A DNA stretch of 64,000 bases from Albirhodobacter sp048262715 (lineage in GTDB: Bacteria; Pseudomonadota; Alphaproteobacteria; Rhodobacterales; Rhodobacteraceae). Numbering within the stretch: the first letter of the stretch is position 1; each line of letters opens with the position of its first letter. This document shows, one piece after another, positions 33,063 to 41,411 of this stretch. The DNA lies in contig JBLXEV010000008.1 of NCBI GenBank assembly GCA_048262715.1, forward strand, positions 158,537 to 222,536. Direction: 5' to 3'. Position numbers and translations under genes: made by a program. The notes below the pieces were generated by a model that saw only the letters and a list, made by a program, of their open reading frames with translations, made no database searches and was not told the DNA's origin.

Positions 33063-34016
33063 ATGACACAAACACTCGGAACCCTGCGCAGCCTGATCGG
33101 GATGTTGCTGGTGCTGTTGATCGCATCGCTTGTGATCTTCTTGCTGATCGACGCGGCCCCCGGTGACCCGGCAGAGATCATGCTTGGCACCTCCGCGCAG
33201 CCCGATACGCTGGCCGCGTTGCGCGCGGAGTTGGGCCTCGATCAACCGCTGATGGTCCGGTATTTCGACTGGCTCGGCGGGGTGGTCACAGGGGATCTCG
33301 GGCAATCCTATACCTACGGCGTGTCTGTTTCGGGCCTGATTGCCGAGCGGATGATGGTGACCTTGCCGCTCACCTTGATGGCGACGATCCTCGCCGTCGT
33401 GATCGCGCTGCCGCTGGGGGTGATCGCCGCCGCCCGTCCGGGCAAGGCGGGCGACGGGCTTGCCTCTGTCTTCTCGCAGGTCGGGATTGCGGTGCCGAAT
33501 TTCTGGATCGGCCTGCTGCTGATCTTGGCCTTCGGCCTGAAGTTGAAATGGTTTCCCGTTGGCGGGTTTCCGGGATGGGGTGCTGGGGTCTGGGCCGCGT
33601 TGCCCTCGTTGATCTTGCCCTCTATCGCGCTGGCGATCCCGCAGGCGGCGGTTTTGACCCGCGTCACCCGCGCCGCTGTGATTGAGGTAACCAATGAGGA
33701 TTTCGTGCGCACCGCACGGGCCAAGGGCCTCTCGCGACGCCGCGCGCTGTGGCGGCATACGGTGCCCAATTCTTTGCTGCCCGTCGTCACCATGCTCGGC
33801 CTGCAAATCCCGTTCCTGATCTCGGGTGCGGTGCTGGTGGAGAATGTGTTCAGCCTTCCGGGCATCGGGACGCTGGCTTATCAGGCGCTCTCGCAGCGTG
33901 ATCTCATCGTGGTGCAGAACGTTGTGCTGCTCTTCGCTGCGATTGTTCTGGTGGTGAATGCCGGAACTGACGCGCTCTACGCCCGCCTTGACCCAAGACT
34001 GAGAGCCCGCAAATGA
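33063..34016 (+). CDS. Dpp/Opp-type ABC transporter permease 1
   Basis: A 317-residue permease of the DppB family: N-terminal helix (RSLIGMLLVLLIASLVIFLL), DAAPGDPAEIMLG, six membrane segments, and the coupling loop FVRTARAKGLSRRRALWRHT. The ATG at 33063 is chosen over an in-frame TTG at 33030 that lies inside the preceding hairpin. It overlaps the second permease gene by four bases. Confidence 0.9.
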   Translation: MTQTLGTLRSLIGMLLVLLIASLVIFLLIDAAPGDPAEIMLGTSAQPDTLAALRAELGLDQPLMVRYFDWLGGVVTGDLGQSYTYGVSVSGLIAERMMVTLPLTLMATILAVVIALPLGVIAAARPGKAGDGLASVFSQVGIAVPNFWIGLLLILAFGLKLKWFPVGGFPGWGAGVWAALPSLILPSIALAIPQAAVLTRVTRAAVIEVTNEDFVRTARAKGLSRRRALWRHTVPNSLLPVVTMLGLQIPFLISGAVLVENVFSLPGIGTLAYQALSQRDLIVVQNVVLLFAAIVLVVNAGTDALYARLDPRLRARK

Positions 34017-34831
34017 CCAAACTGCCAAAATCTCTCATTCTGGGTGGTCTGATCACGGCGGTGATGATCGGGGCGGCTCTGGTGAGCCGCGTCTGGACGC
34101 CCGCCGATCCGACCGGAATGAACATTATCGCGCGGCTCAAACCGCCGGGGTCGGCGGGGCTTTTGGGCACCGATCAGATTGGCCGTGATGTGCTCTCGAT
34201 CATCATGGCGGGGGCGTGGACCTCGCTGGGGATCGCGGTTGCTGCTACGGTGATCGGCGGCGGGATCGGCACGCTGATCGGCGTGACGGCGGCGGCCAAA
34301 GGCGGGCGGCTGGAAAAAATGGTAATGGCCTTTAACGGCGTGCTCTTCGCCTTCCCGCCGATCCTCTCAGCGATCCTTCTGGGCGCGCTGATGGGACCGG
34401 GGGCGGTCACCTCGATGGTGGCGATTGGCGTGTTCATGGTGCCGGTTTTTGCCCGAGTGAGCCGCGGTGCCGCGATCCAGATTTGGGCGCGTGACTATAT
34501 CAAAGCCGCGCGCATGGCGGGCAAAGGCGATGCGCTGATCACGCTGGAACATGTGCTGCCCAATATCTCCGCGCAGATTATCGTGCAGCTCGCGATCCAG
34601 ACAGGGCTCGGGATCTTGTCGGAGGCGGGGCTGTCCTTCCTCGGCATGGGGGTATCACCGCCCACGCCAAGCTGGGGCAGGATGCTGGCCGAGAGTCAGA
34701 CTTATCTGGCCAGCGCGCCGCATCTGGTGCTGGCACCCGGTCTTGCGATTGCGCTTGCGGTGTTGGGGCTGAACCTACTCGGCGACGGGCTGCGCGATCT
34801 GACGGATCCAAGACGGGGGCAAGGCTCATGA
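34013..34831 (+). CDS. Dpp/Opp-type ABC transporter permease 2
   Basis: A 272-residue DppC-family permease. It has LGTDQIGRDVLSIIMAGAWT, the DppC signature, and the EAA loop YIKAARMAGKGDALITLEHV. ATGA overlaps occur with genes on both sides, so subunit synthesis is coupled. It pairs with permease 1 in the inner membrane. Confidence 0.9.
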   Translation: MTKLPKSLILGGLITAVMIGAALVSRVWTPADPTGMNIIARLKPPGSAGLLGTDQIGRDVLSIIMAGAWTSLGIAVAATVIGGGIGTLIGVTAAAKGGRLEKMVMAFNGVLFAFPPILSAILLGALMGPGAVTSMVAIGVFMVPVFARVSRGAAIQIWARDYIKAARMAGKGDALITLEHVLPNISAQIIVQLAIQTGLGILSEAGLSFLGMGVSPPTPSWGRMLAESQTYLASAPHLVLAPGLAIALAVLGLNLLGDGLRDLTDPRRGQGS

Positions 34832-35631
34832 TGTTGGAAATCAAAGATCTGCGGGTCTCGTTCCAGCGCGAGAAACTTCCGCCTGCGGAGGTGATCCACG
34901 GCGTGAGCGTCTCGTTGGAACGCGGCGAGACGCTTGGGATCGTTGGCGAATCCGGTTCGGGGAAATCGGTGCTCTCGCTGGCAACGATGGGGCTTTTGCC
35001 GCAAACGGCGCGCGCGACGGGGCAAATCCTGTTCGAGGGGCGCGATATTCTCACCCTACCGGAGGCGGAGATGTGCCGCCTGCGCGGCAACCGGATCGGG
35101 ATGATTTTCCAAGAACCGATGACCGCGCTCAACCCCGCGATGCGGATCGGGGCGCAGATTGCGGAAGGGCTGATCCTGCATAAGGGCATGAGCCGCGCGC
35201 AGGCCCGCGCAGAGGCATTGCGGCTGTTGCAGATGGTGCAGATCCCCCGCGCGACGGAGCGGATTGACAGTTTCCCGCATGAGATGTCCGGCGGGCAGCG
35301 ACAGCGGGTGGGGATTGCGATTGCCCTCGCGCTGCAACCCGATCTGCTGATCGCGGATGAGCCGACAACGGCGCTGGATGTGACGGTGCAGGCGGAAATT
35401 CTCGATATTCTCGACGATCTGGTGACCGATCTGGGGATCTCGCTGATCCTGATCTCGCATGATCTGGGCGTGATCGCACGGATCGCGGATCGCACTTTGG
35501 TGATGTATCGCGGGGATGAGATGGAGCAGGGCGAGACCGAGCGCGTGCTGCGCCAGCCCAGCCACGCCTATACCCGTAAACTGCTGGATGCGATGCCCGC
35601 GCGGGTCCGCGCATCCTTGAAGGAGGTGTGA
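34828..35631 (+). CDS. Dpp/Opp-type ABC transporter ATP-binding protein (DppD-like)
   Basis: A 267-residue ATPase. Walker A GESGSGKS near 46, signature MSGGQRQRVGIA, Walker B LLIADEPTTALDVT and the switch His in LISHDLGV. It ends shortly after the second half of the ATPase core, as DppD-like proteins with a short C-terminal tail do. It works with the DppF-like ATPase encoded next. Confidence 0.92.
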   Translation: MMLEIKDLRVSFQREKLPPAEVIHGVSVSLERGETLGIVGESGSGKSVLSLATMGLLPQTARATGQILFEGRDILTLPEAEMCRLRGNRIGMIFQEPMTALNPAMRIGAQIAEGLILHKGMSRAQARAEALRLLQMVQIPRATERIDSFPHEMSGGQRQRVGIAIALALQPDLLIADEPTTALDVTVQAEILDILDDLVTDLGISLILISHDLGVIARIADRTLVMYRGDEMEQGETERVLRQPSHAYTRKLLDAMPARVRASLKEV

Positions 35632-35633
35632 GC

Positions 35634-36449
35634 ATGGCGCTTCTGGATATTCGCAACCTGTCGCGGGAGTTTGGCCTCGGCAAAAGTGTCGTAAAAGCGC
35701 TGGATGATGTGTCTCTGCGTTTGGAGGCAGGGGAAATTCTTGGGGTTGTCGGGGAATCCGGCTCGGGAAAATCGACCCTCGCGCGGATCGTGATGGCGCT
35801 GGATCTGCCGACGTCGGGCAAAGTGTTCCTTGACGGGCAAGACCTGTTTGCGCTGAGCCCGCACGAATTGCGCCGCGCGCGGCGGGATTTTCAAATGGTG
35901 TTCCAAGATCCCTATGGTTCGCTCGACCCGCGGCACCGCGTGGGGCGGATCATCGCTGAGCCGCTCTATCTCGACCCTGATGCGCCTTCGGGCGCGGCGA
36001 GGCGGGATCTGGTGGGCAAGCTGCTGGAGGACGTGGGCTTGGAGGCCGTGGATCAGGATCGCTACCCGCATGAGTTCTCCGGCGGTCAGCGTCAACGGAT
36101 CGCGGTGGCCCGCGCATTGATTACCAAACCGCGCCTGTTGGTGGCGGATGAGGCGACCTCCGCCCTCGATTTGACGGTGCAAAAGCAGATCTTGCAGCTG
36201 ATCTTGGATCTGCGTGACCGCTACGGGATCTCGGTTCTGTTCATCACTCATAATATCGGCGTGGTCGATGAAATCTGCGATACGGTTGCGGTGATGCAAA
36301 ACGGGCGACTGGTCGAGACGGGCCCTGCGCGGCAAGTGCTCGATCACCCCGCGCGGAGCTATACCAAAAGGCTGCTCGCTGCCGAACCGAGGCTCGAAGT
36401 TATCGGCCGCAAATCGCGCCGCAAGGCAGGGCAGGGGGCGGCGACATAG
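35634..36449 (+). CDS. Dpp/Opp-type ABC transporter ATP-binding protein (DppF-like)
   Basis: A 271-residue ATPase with Walker A GESGSGKST, QMVFQDPYGSLDPRHRVG (characteristic of DppF/OppF), signature FSGGQRQRIAVA and Walker B LLVADEATSALD. The ATG at 35634 has a perfect AGGAGG at 35621-35626; the in-frame GTG six bases upstream is too close to it. Note ADEAT instead of the usual DEPT, which is common in this subfamily. Confidence 0.92.
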   Translation: MALLDIRNLSREFGLGKSVVKALDDVSLRLEAGEILGVVGESGSGKSTLARIVMALDLPTSGKVFLDGQDLFALSPHELRRARRDFQMVFQDPYGSLDPRHRVGRIIAEPLYLDPDAPSGAARRDLVGKLLEDVGLEAVDQDRYPHEFSGGQRQRIAVARALITKPRLLVADEATSALDLTVQKQILQLILDLRDRYGISVLFITHNIGVVDEICDTVAVMQNGRLVETGPARQVLDHPARSYTKRLLAAEPRLEVIGRKSRRKAGQGAAT

Positions 36450-36504
36450 CCGCATTTCCTCCGCTCTCTCCCTCCCCCATTCTTCGCTTATAAAGGCCAT
36501 GATT

Positions 36505-37902
36505 ATGTCCAGCAAAACCAGCATTCTCGATCTCCCCGCGCGCAGCATTCTGAGGGCGTTCCAATCGCGCAGCCTCTCGCCTGTCGAGTATATGACCGCG
36601 CTGATCGAGCGCGTGGATGCGGCAGAGCCGCAGGTGCAAGCGCTGTACCTCTACCGTCCCGAGCTGGCGCTGGAAGAGGCGAAGGCCTCCGAGGCGCGCT
36701 ATGCTAAGGCCGCGCCTCTGGGGCTGCTCGACGGGATGCCGGTCTCCGTCAAAGAATTGATCGCGACCAAGGGTGATCCGGTTCCGCTGGGCACAGCGGC
36801 GGTGGATCTGGTGCCCGCAAAGGAGGATGCACCAACGGCGGCACGGCTTCGGGAAGACGGGGCGATCATGTTCGCCAAGACCACTTGCCCCGATTACGGG
36901 ATGCTGACCTCTGGCCTGTCGTCCTTCCATCCGCTATCGCGCAACCCTTGGGATCTAACGCAAAACCCCGGCGGGTCGAGCGCAGGGTCCTCGGCGGCGG
37001 GGGCGGCAGGCTACGGGCCTCTGCATGTCGGCACCGATATCGGCGGCTCGATCCGCTTGCCTGCTGGGTGGACGGGGCTGTTCGGCTTCAAGCCCTCGCA
37101 AGGGCGCGTGCCAATCGATCCGTATTACACGGGCCGCGTGGCGGGGCCGATGACACCGACGGTGGATGATGCGGCGCTATTGATGGAGGTGATTACCCGC
37201 CCCGATACCCGCGACGCGACCTCGCTGCCTTACACCGCGCTCGACTGGGCGGGGCCAGCGGCGGACGTGCGCGGGATGAAGATCGGGCTGATGATGGATG
37301 CGGGCTGCGGGAATCCGGTCGATCCGGAAGTCGCGGCCGCCGTCGAGCGCGCGGCGGCGCTCTTTGCCGAGCACGGCGCAGAGGTGATCCCGATTGCGCC
37401 CGTGCTGACGCGCGAGATGCTGGACGGGCTGGATTACGCGTGGCGCGCGCGGTTCTGGGGTATCATGCAGGCGTTAAGCGCGGAAAATCGCGCGAAAATC
37501 CTGCCCTATATTTACCAATGGGCCGAGGCAGGGGCGCATGCCTCACCGCAGCGGGTGGCCGCAGGATTTGATCAGACCTTCGCGATGCGGCGCGCCACTG
37601 CGGCGGCGTTCGACAAGGTGGATGCGGTGCTCTCGCCGGTGAACCCTGACGTTTCTTATCCGGCGGAATGGGCCTCGCCGACCAATGACCCGCAGCGGCC
37701 CTTCGAGCATATCGCCTTTACCGTGCCGTGGAATATGGGCGAGCAACCTGCCGCCTCGATCCATTGCGGGATGTCGAGATCGGGGATGCCGATCGGGCTG
37801 CAGATCATCGCGCCGCGCTATCAGGATTTGACGGTCTTTTCCCTCGCGCGGGCCTATGAGGCTTGGCGCGGGCCGATCACCAACTGGCCACGATTGGGGT
37901 GA
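36505..37902 (+). CDS. Amidase (amidase signature family)
   Basis: A 465-residue amidase. The Ser-cisSer-Lys triad is visible: Lys83 in GMPVSVKELI, the GGSSAGSS segment at 156-163, and the nucleophile Ser182 in GTDIGGSIRLPA. It hydrolyses a carboxamide to acid and ammonia in the cytoplasm; no signal peptide is present. The ATG at 36505 is chosen since AAAGG at 36492-36496 is at proper distance; an ATG six bases earlier is nearly on top of it. It is likely co-transcribed with the Dpp-type transporter and acts on the imported compound. Confidence 0.88.
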   Translation: MSSKTSILDLPARSILRAFQSRSLSPVEYMTALIERVDAAEPQVQALYLYRPELALEEAKASEARYAKAAPLGLLDGMPVSVKELIATKGDPVPLGTAAVDLVPAKEDAPTAARLREDGAIMFAKTTCPDYGMLTSGLSSFHPLSRNPWDLTQNPGGSSAGSSAAGAAGYGPLHVGTDIGGSIRLPAGWTGLFGFKPSQGRVPIDPYYTGRVAGPMTPTVDDAALLMEVITRPDTRDATSLPYTALDWAGPAADVRGMKIGLMMDAGCGNPVDPEVAAAVERAAALFAEHGAEVIPIAPVLTREMLDGLDYAWRARFWGIMQALSAENRAKILPYIYQWAEAGAHASPQRVAAGFDQTFAMRRATAAAFDKVDAVLSPVNPDVSYPAEWASPTNDPQRPFEHIAFTVPWNMGEQPAASIHCGMSRSGMPIGLQIIAPRYQDLTVFSLARAYEAWRGPITNWPRLG

Positions 37903-37948
37903 GCCGCTCCGCAGGGGCGGGCATTCCTGCGCCTTTGGTGTGGGCCGG

Positions 37949-38596
37949 TTATAGGCCCCACCAGCGCAGCGTCTGGATGAGGTGGTGATCAATCGCCGCC
38001 ACCGCGCCCGCCGTATCCTGCGCGATGAGGGCATCGATGATCTGAAGATGCTCTTCCATCGCGGGGACGATCCTGTCTTGCAAAAACGGGCGGGAGTTTT
38101 GGACAATGGAGATCCGGTTGCGGTTCTCCTCATAGCATTGCTTGAGCAAAGGGTTTTCCAACCCGCTCGCAAGCGTATCGTGCAGGCTGAGATCCACCCG
38201 CAAGGCCTCTGGTGGCAGGAGGCGCGTCATATTCATCTTGGCGCGGTTGAGGAGATCGCCATGGCTCTCCCGTAGCGCTGTGAAATCGGGGCGCGGCGCT
38301 TGGGCGAGCAACCTTCGCGCGCCTTCTTTATCCAATGTCGCGCGCATATCCATGCAGAGGCGGGTAATTTCCGGCCCCGCATCCATCACCGTAATCCCGC
38401 GTTTGGGCAGAATTTTGATCAGCGATTGCGTCTCTGCGCGCTTTGTCGCCTCGCGGATCGCAGCGATTGGATAGCCGAGTTCCTCCACAAGGTTCGGCAT
38501 CGAAAAATAGGTGCCGGAGCGCAGCTTGCCCTCCCGCAACGCTTTCAGGAGGGCGTCAAACGCCTGTTGTGCCTGCGGTTTTGCTTCGAGGTCCAT
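37949..38596 (-). CDS. GntR family transcriptional regulator (FCD type)
   Basis: A 215-residue regulator. The N-terminal winged helix is shorter and less typical than usual (LRSGTYFSMPNLVEELGYPI, then AAIREATKRAETQSLIKILP), followed by an FCD-like helical domain. The ATG at 38596 has GAAGGG upstream; an in-frame TTG 15 bases earlier is less likely. It is divergent from the YfcC-type carrier, and CTTTCAA half-sites lie in between, so it probably regulates that gene. Confidence 0.83.
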   Translation of the reverse strand: MDLEAKPQAQQAFDALLKALREGKLRSGTYFSMPNLVEELGYPIAAIREATKRAETQSLIKILPKRGITVMDAGPEITRLCMDMRATLDKEGARRLLAQAPRPDFTALRESHGDLLNRAKMNMTRLLPPEALRVDLSLHDTLASGLENPLLKQCYEENRNRISIVQNSRPFLQDRIVPAMEEHLQIIDALIAQDTAGAVAAIDHHLIQTLRWWGL

Positions 38597-38624
38597 GGGA
38601 GCACCCTTCAAAAATTCTCCGCCG

Positions 38625-38675
38625 CTTTCAAGATTATTTTGAAAGTCTTATCGGCTCGTCGTTATTGTCTTTCAA
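38625..38675. promoter_or_regulatory. CTTTCAA half-sites in the GntR/carrier control region
   Basis: CTTTCAA (38625-38631) and its inverse TTGAAAG (38639-38645) form an inverted repeat with a 7-base spacer; a third CTTTCAA lies at 38669-38675. Read from 38645 on the minus strand and from 38669 on the plus strand, both begin CTTTCAAA(A)TAAT. This is a plausible GntR operator pair. Confidence 0.4.
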
Positions 38676-38745
38676 ATAATATCACACCTAAGATGTTACA
38701 AGGAATTCTTGGATCGATCAACGCTATTTCTTGGGAGGAGAAATG

Positions 38746-40182
38746 ATGAAGACGCAAGATGTAGAAATTGAGACCCTCGCGGATAACGGAGGCTCTCGGA
38801 TGCCTCATATCTACGTTATCCTTTTTGTCTTCACCGCCATCGCGGCGCTGGCGACGCATTTTATCCCCGCAGGGCTTTATGACAGGGTGAAGCTGGCGAA
38901 TGGCCGCACGGCGATTGACCCGAGCACGTTCCGCAATGTGCCCTCAACGCCCGTTGGCTGGGAAGATTTCATGATGGCGGTGCCGCGTGGCCTCGCGGAT
39001 GCGTCGGTCGTCGTGTTCTTCACCTTCATCATTGGCGGCATGTTCATGGTGATCCGCCGCACGGGTATCATTGATGTCGCTGTTGATAAGCTAACGCGGC
39101 GCTTTGCGGGGCGGTCGATCCTGATCCTGCCTGTTCTGATGACCGTGTTCGCGGTGGTGGCAACGCTGATTGGCACGCAAGAGCTCGCGCTCGTCTATGT
39201 GCCGGTGATTTTGCCGCTGATGATCGCGCTGCGCTTTGACAGCATCACCGCAGCAGGGGTCGCGCTCTTGGCGACGACGGCGGGGTTCACCTCCGGTGTT
39301 CTCAACCCGATCAACACGGGGCTGGGCCAGACGATTGCGGAACTGCCGCTCTATTCCGGCGCGGGGCTGCGGTCCTTGCTGTTCATCGCCTTACTGGGTG
39401 CATCGGTTCTCTACATTACCCGCTATGCGCTGCGGGTGCGCAGCAATCCCGAGACGAGCCTGATGGCAGGGGACGCGAAAGAGATTGAGAAACGCTCGAT
39501 CTATCAGCACGATATTGAAACCCCCGCGATGCGCTTTAGCGCGCGTCAGGTTTGGGCCGGTCTCGCGGCGCTTGGGTTCTTCGCGGTGATGGTCTGGGGT
39601 GTTCTGACCCGTGGCTGGTTCATGATGGAAATGGCGGGCCTCTTCGTGGTGATGGGGATCTCGGTCGGCCTGATCGCGGGTCTGTCCACGACACGGATTT
39701 GCGAAGCGTTCAATGAAGGCTTCCGCGATGTTCTTGTCGGCGCGATCATCGTCGGCTTGGCGCGCGCGGTTGCCGTGATGCTCGAGCAAGGGCAGGTGAT
39801 GGATACGCTGGTCAACGGGCTGGGCGATCTGGTTGGCAGCTTCCCGCATACGCTTTCGGCAGTCGGGATGTTCCTGTCGCAGTTGGGCTTCAACTTCGTG
39901 ATCCCGTCGGGCAGCGGGCAGGCCCTCGTGACGATGCCGATCATGGCTCCGCTCTCGGATCTGATCGGCGTGACCCGCCAGAATTCGGTGCTAGCCTATC
40001 AGTTGGGTGATGGTCTCTCGAATATCCTCTATCCGACTTCCGGCTATTTCATGGCGACGCTCGCACTCGCAGGCGTGAGCTGGGATCGCTGGGTGCGCTT
40101 CTTCCTGCCGCTGTTTGCCATCTGGATCGCGATTTCCATCGCCTTCCTCGTCTATGCGCAAATGACAGGCTGGATCGGGTAA
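38746..40182 (+). CDS. YfcC-family/DcuC-like membrane carrier
   Basis: A 478-residue membrane protein of the YfcC family (C4-dicarboxylate anaerobic carrier superfamily). It starts with a short cytoplasmic tail, then HIYVILFVFTAIAALATHFI and PAGLYDRVKLANGRTAID. Conserved segments include GTQELALVYVPVILPLMIAL, GFTSGVLNPINTGLGQTIAE and FVIPSGSGQALVTMPIMAPL. Relatives are predicted amino-acid or dipeptide antiporters; the substrate is unknown. The second ATG is used because GGAGGAG (38734-38740) is at correct spacing. A strong terminator follows. Confidence 0.85.
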   Translation: MKTQDVEIETLADNGGSRMPHIYVILFVFTAIAALATHFIPAGLYDRVKLANGRTAIDPSTFRNVPSTPVGWEDFMMAVPRGLADASVVVFFTFIIGGMFMVIRRTGIIDVAVDKLTRRFAGRSILILPVLMTVFAVVATLIGTQELALVYVPVILPLMIALRFDSITAAGVALLATTAGFTSGVLNPINTGLGQTIAELPLYSGAGLRSLLFIALLGASVLYITRYALRVRSNPETSLMAGDAKEIEKRSIYQHDIETPAMRFSARQVWAGLAALGFFAVMVWGVLTRGWFMMEMAGLFVVMGISVGLIAGLSTTRICEAFNEGFRDVLVGAIIVGLARAVAVMLEQGQVMDTLVNGLGDLVGSFPHTLSAVGMFLSQLGFNFVIPSGSGQALVTMPIMAPLSDLIGVTRQNSVLAYQLGDGLSNILYPTSGYFMATLALAGVSWDRWVRFFLPLFAIWIAISIAFLVYAQMTGWIG

Positions 40183-40204
40183 AGCCCATCTAAAATCTGA
40201 GAGG

Positions 40205-40240
40205 GACCAGAGCCGCAACGCTCTGGTCTTTTTCATTTTT
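40205..40240 (+). terminator. Rho-independent terminator after the YfcC-type gene
   Basis: GACCAGAGC (40205-40213) pairs with GCTCTGGTC (40220-40228) over a 6-base loop and runs into TCTTTTTCATTTTT. This is the clearest classical terminator in the window. Confidence 0.92.
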
Positions 40241-40275
40241 GCAAGCGGAATAACTGACCCGTTCGTCTCCCCAAG

Positions 40276-40290
40276 CGCATACCTTATGCG
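40276..40290. promoter_or_regulatory. Interrupted palindrome upstream of LysR gene
   Basis: CGCATA-CCT-TATGCG is a perfect 6-bp inverted repeat with a 3-base centre, 138 bases ahead of the LysR start. The symmetry suits a LysR-type recognition site and autoregulation. Confidence 0.4.
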
Positions 40291-40427
40291 AAACCTATGT
40301 CCTCAGCCGCGCAAGCTATATGGCGCTATGCAGTTGCGCCCCTAGCCCATTTATGCATTGTTCCAGCCGAATTCGTCGGCCCTTGCCAGCGCCTTCGCTT
40401 GCCGGAACACCGCTACCGATTGGCCCC

Positions 40428-41330
40428 ATGTCAAACATTAATCTCAAACTTCTCCAGACCTTCTTACTGGCTGCCGAACATGGCAGCTTTCGGCGCGCAG
40501 CCGAGGAGAGCAACCGCTCTGCTTCAGCTGTCAGCATGCAGATCCGCAATCTTGAGGAGCAGATCGGGATCAACCTGTTCCAACGGACACCGCAACGCGC
40601 CATCTTGACGGCGGAGGGGCAGGTTCTGTTCGAGCAGATCCGCAAATCCATGGAAGATGTGCAGACAAGCCTCGATCGGCTGACTTCGCTCGCGGGGCAG
40701 CGCAAAGGCAAGATCCGCATCGCCTGCGCCCCGACCTTGGCGGCAGGGCGTCTGGGCGAGATCCTCGCGACGTTCAAGCTGCGCTATCCGCGCAGCATTG
40801 TCGAAGTCATCGAGGTGCCACCCGCGCCCGCCTTGGTGCTCTTGGAACAGCAAGAGGTTGAATTCTACATCGGGCCCGAAGTACCTAACCTCTCGGATTT
40901 CAGCTTCGAGAAGATCATTGACGATCCGCTTTTCGCCTGCGTTCCCAATGCGATGTTCGGCGGTGAGGCCGCGTTCACCCTCACACAACTGCAAGACTTT
41001 CCGCTGATTTTGCTCAATAAAGCCACGGCCGTTCGGGCGCTTTTTGATCGGTTGATCTCGGAGGAACACGCGCAGCTTCAGGTGCAATATGAGGTGGTGA
41101 GCGCGCAGACAGCGCTGGCCTTCGCGAATGCAGGTTTGGGGGTTTGCATCGTGCCGGGGATTGCGATTTCAGACGCCTCGCTTAGCGGATGTCGTGCGAT
41201 CCCGCTCGCGCATCCACAGGCGCGGCGCTCCGTCGGGATCATCACCCCGCGCGGCTATGTGCACCATAGTTTCTCGGAAGAGCTGATGGCGCTGATCCGC
41301 AGCAATCTCGAGGCGATTTCAGCCCCGTGA
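40428..41330 (+). CDS. LysR family transcriptional regulator
   Basis: A 300-residue LysR protein beginning MSNINLKLLQTFLLAAEHGS. The helix-turn-helix covers SFRRAAEESNRSASAVSMQI and the effector domain begins at KGKIRIACAPTLAAGRLGEI. The ATG at 40428 is the family start; upstream in-frame codons are not family-like. Its neighbour, the aldehyde dehydrogenase, is convergent, so the target operon is not evident from position. Confidence 0.87.
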   Translation: MSNINLKLLQTFLLAAEHGSFRRAAEESNRSASAVSMQIRNLEEQIGINLFQRTPQRAILTAEGQVLFEQIRKSMEDVQTSLDRLTSLAGQRKGKIRIACAPTLAAGRLGEILATFKLRYPRSIVEVIEVPPAPALVLLEQQEVEFYIGPEVPNLSDFSFEKIIDDPLFACVPNAMFGGEAAFTLTQLQDFPLILLNKATAVRALFDRLISEEHAQLQVQYEVVSAQTALAFANAGLGVCIVPGIAISDASLSGCRAIPLAHPQARRSVGIITPRGYVHHSFSEELMALIRSNLEAISAP

Positions 41331-41369
41331 CGGGGGATCACTATAGCGCTCAGGATTGAAAAGCACGGG

Positions 41370-41401
41370 GCAGGCGGGGCGATATGCGTCGCCCTGCCTG
41401 C
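41370..41401. terminator. Bidirectional terminator between LysR and aldehyde dehydrogenase genes
   Basis: GCAGGCGGGGCG (41370-41381) pairs with CGCCCTGCCTGC (41390-41401), 12 bp with one G-U pair, over 8 bases, followed by GATTTCTG. It sits just ahead of the convergent stop at 41412. Confidence 0.7.
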
Positions 41402-41411
41402 GATTTCTGCC

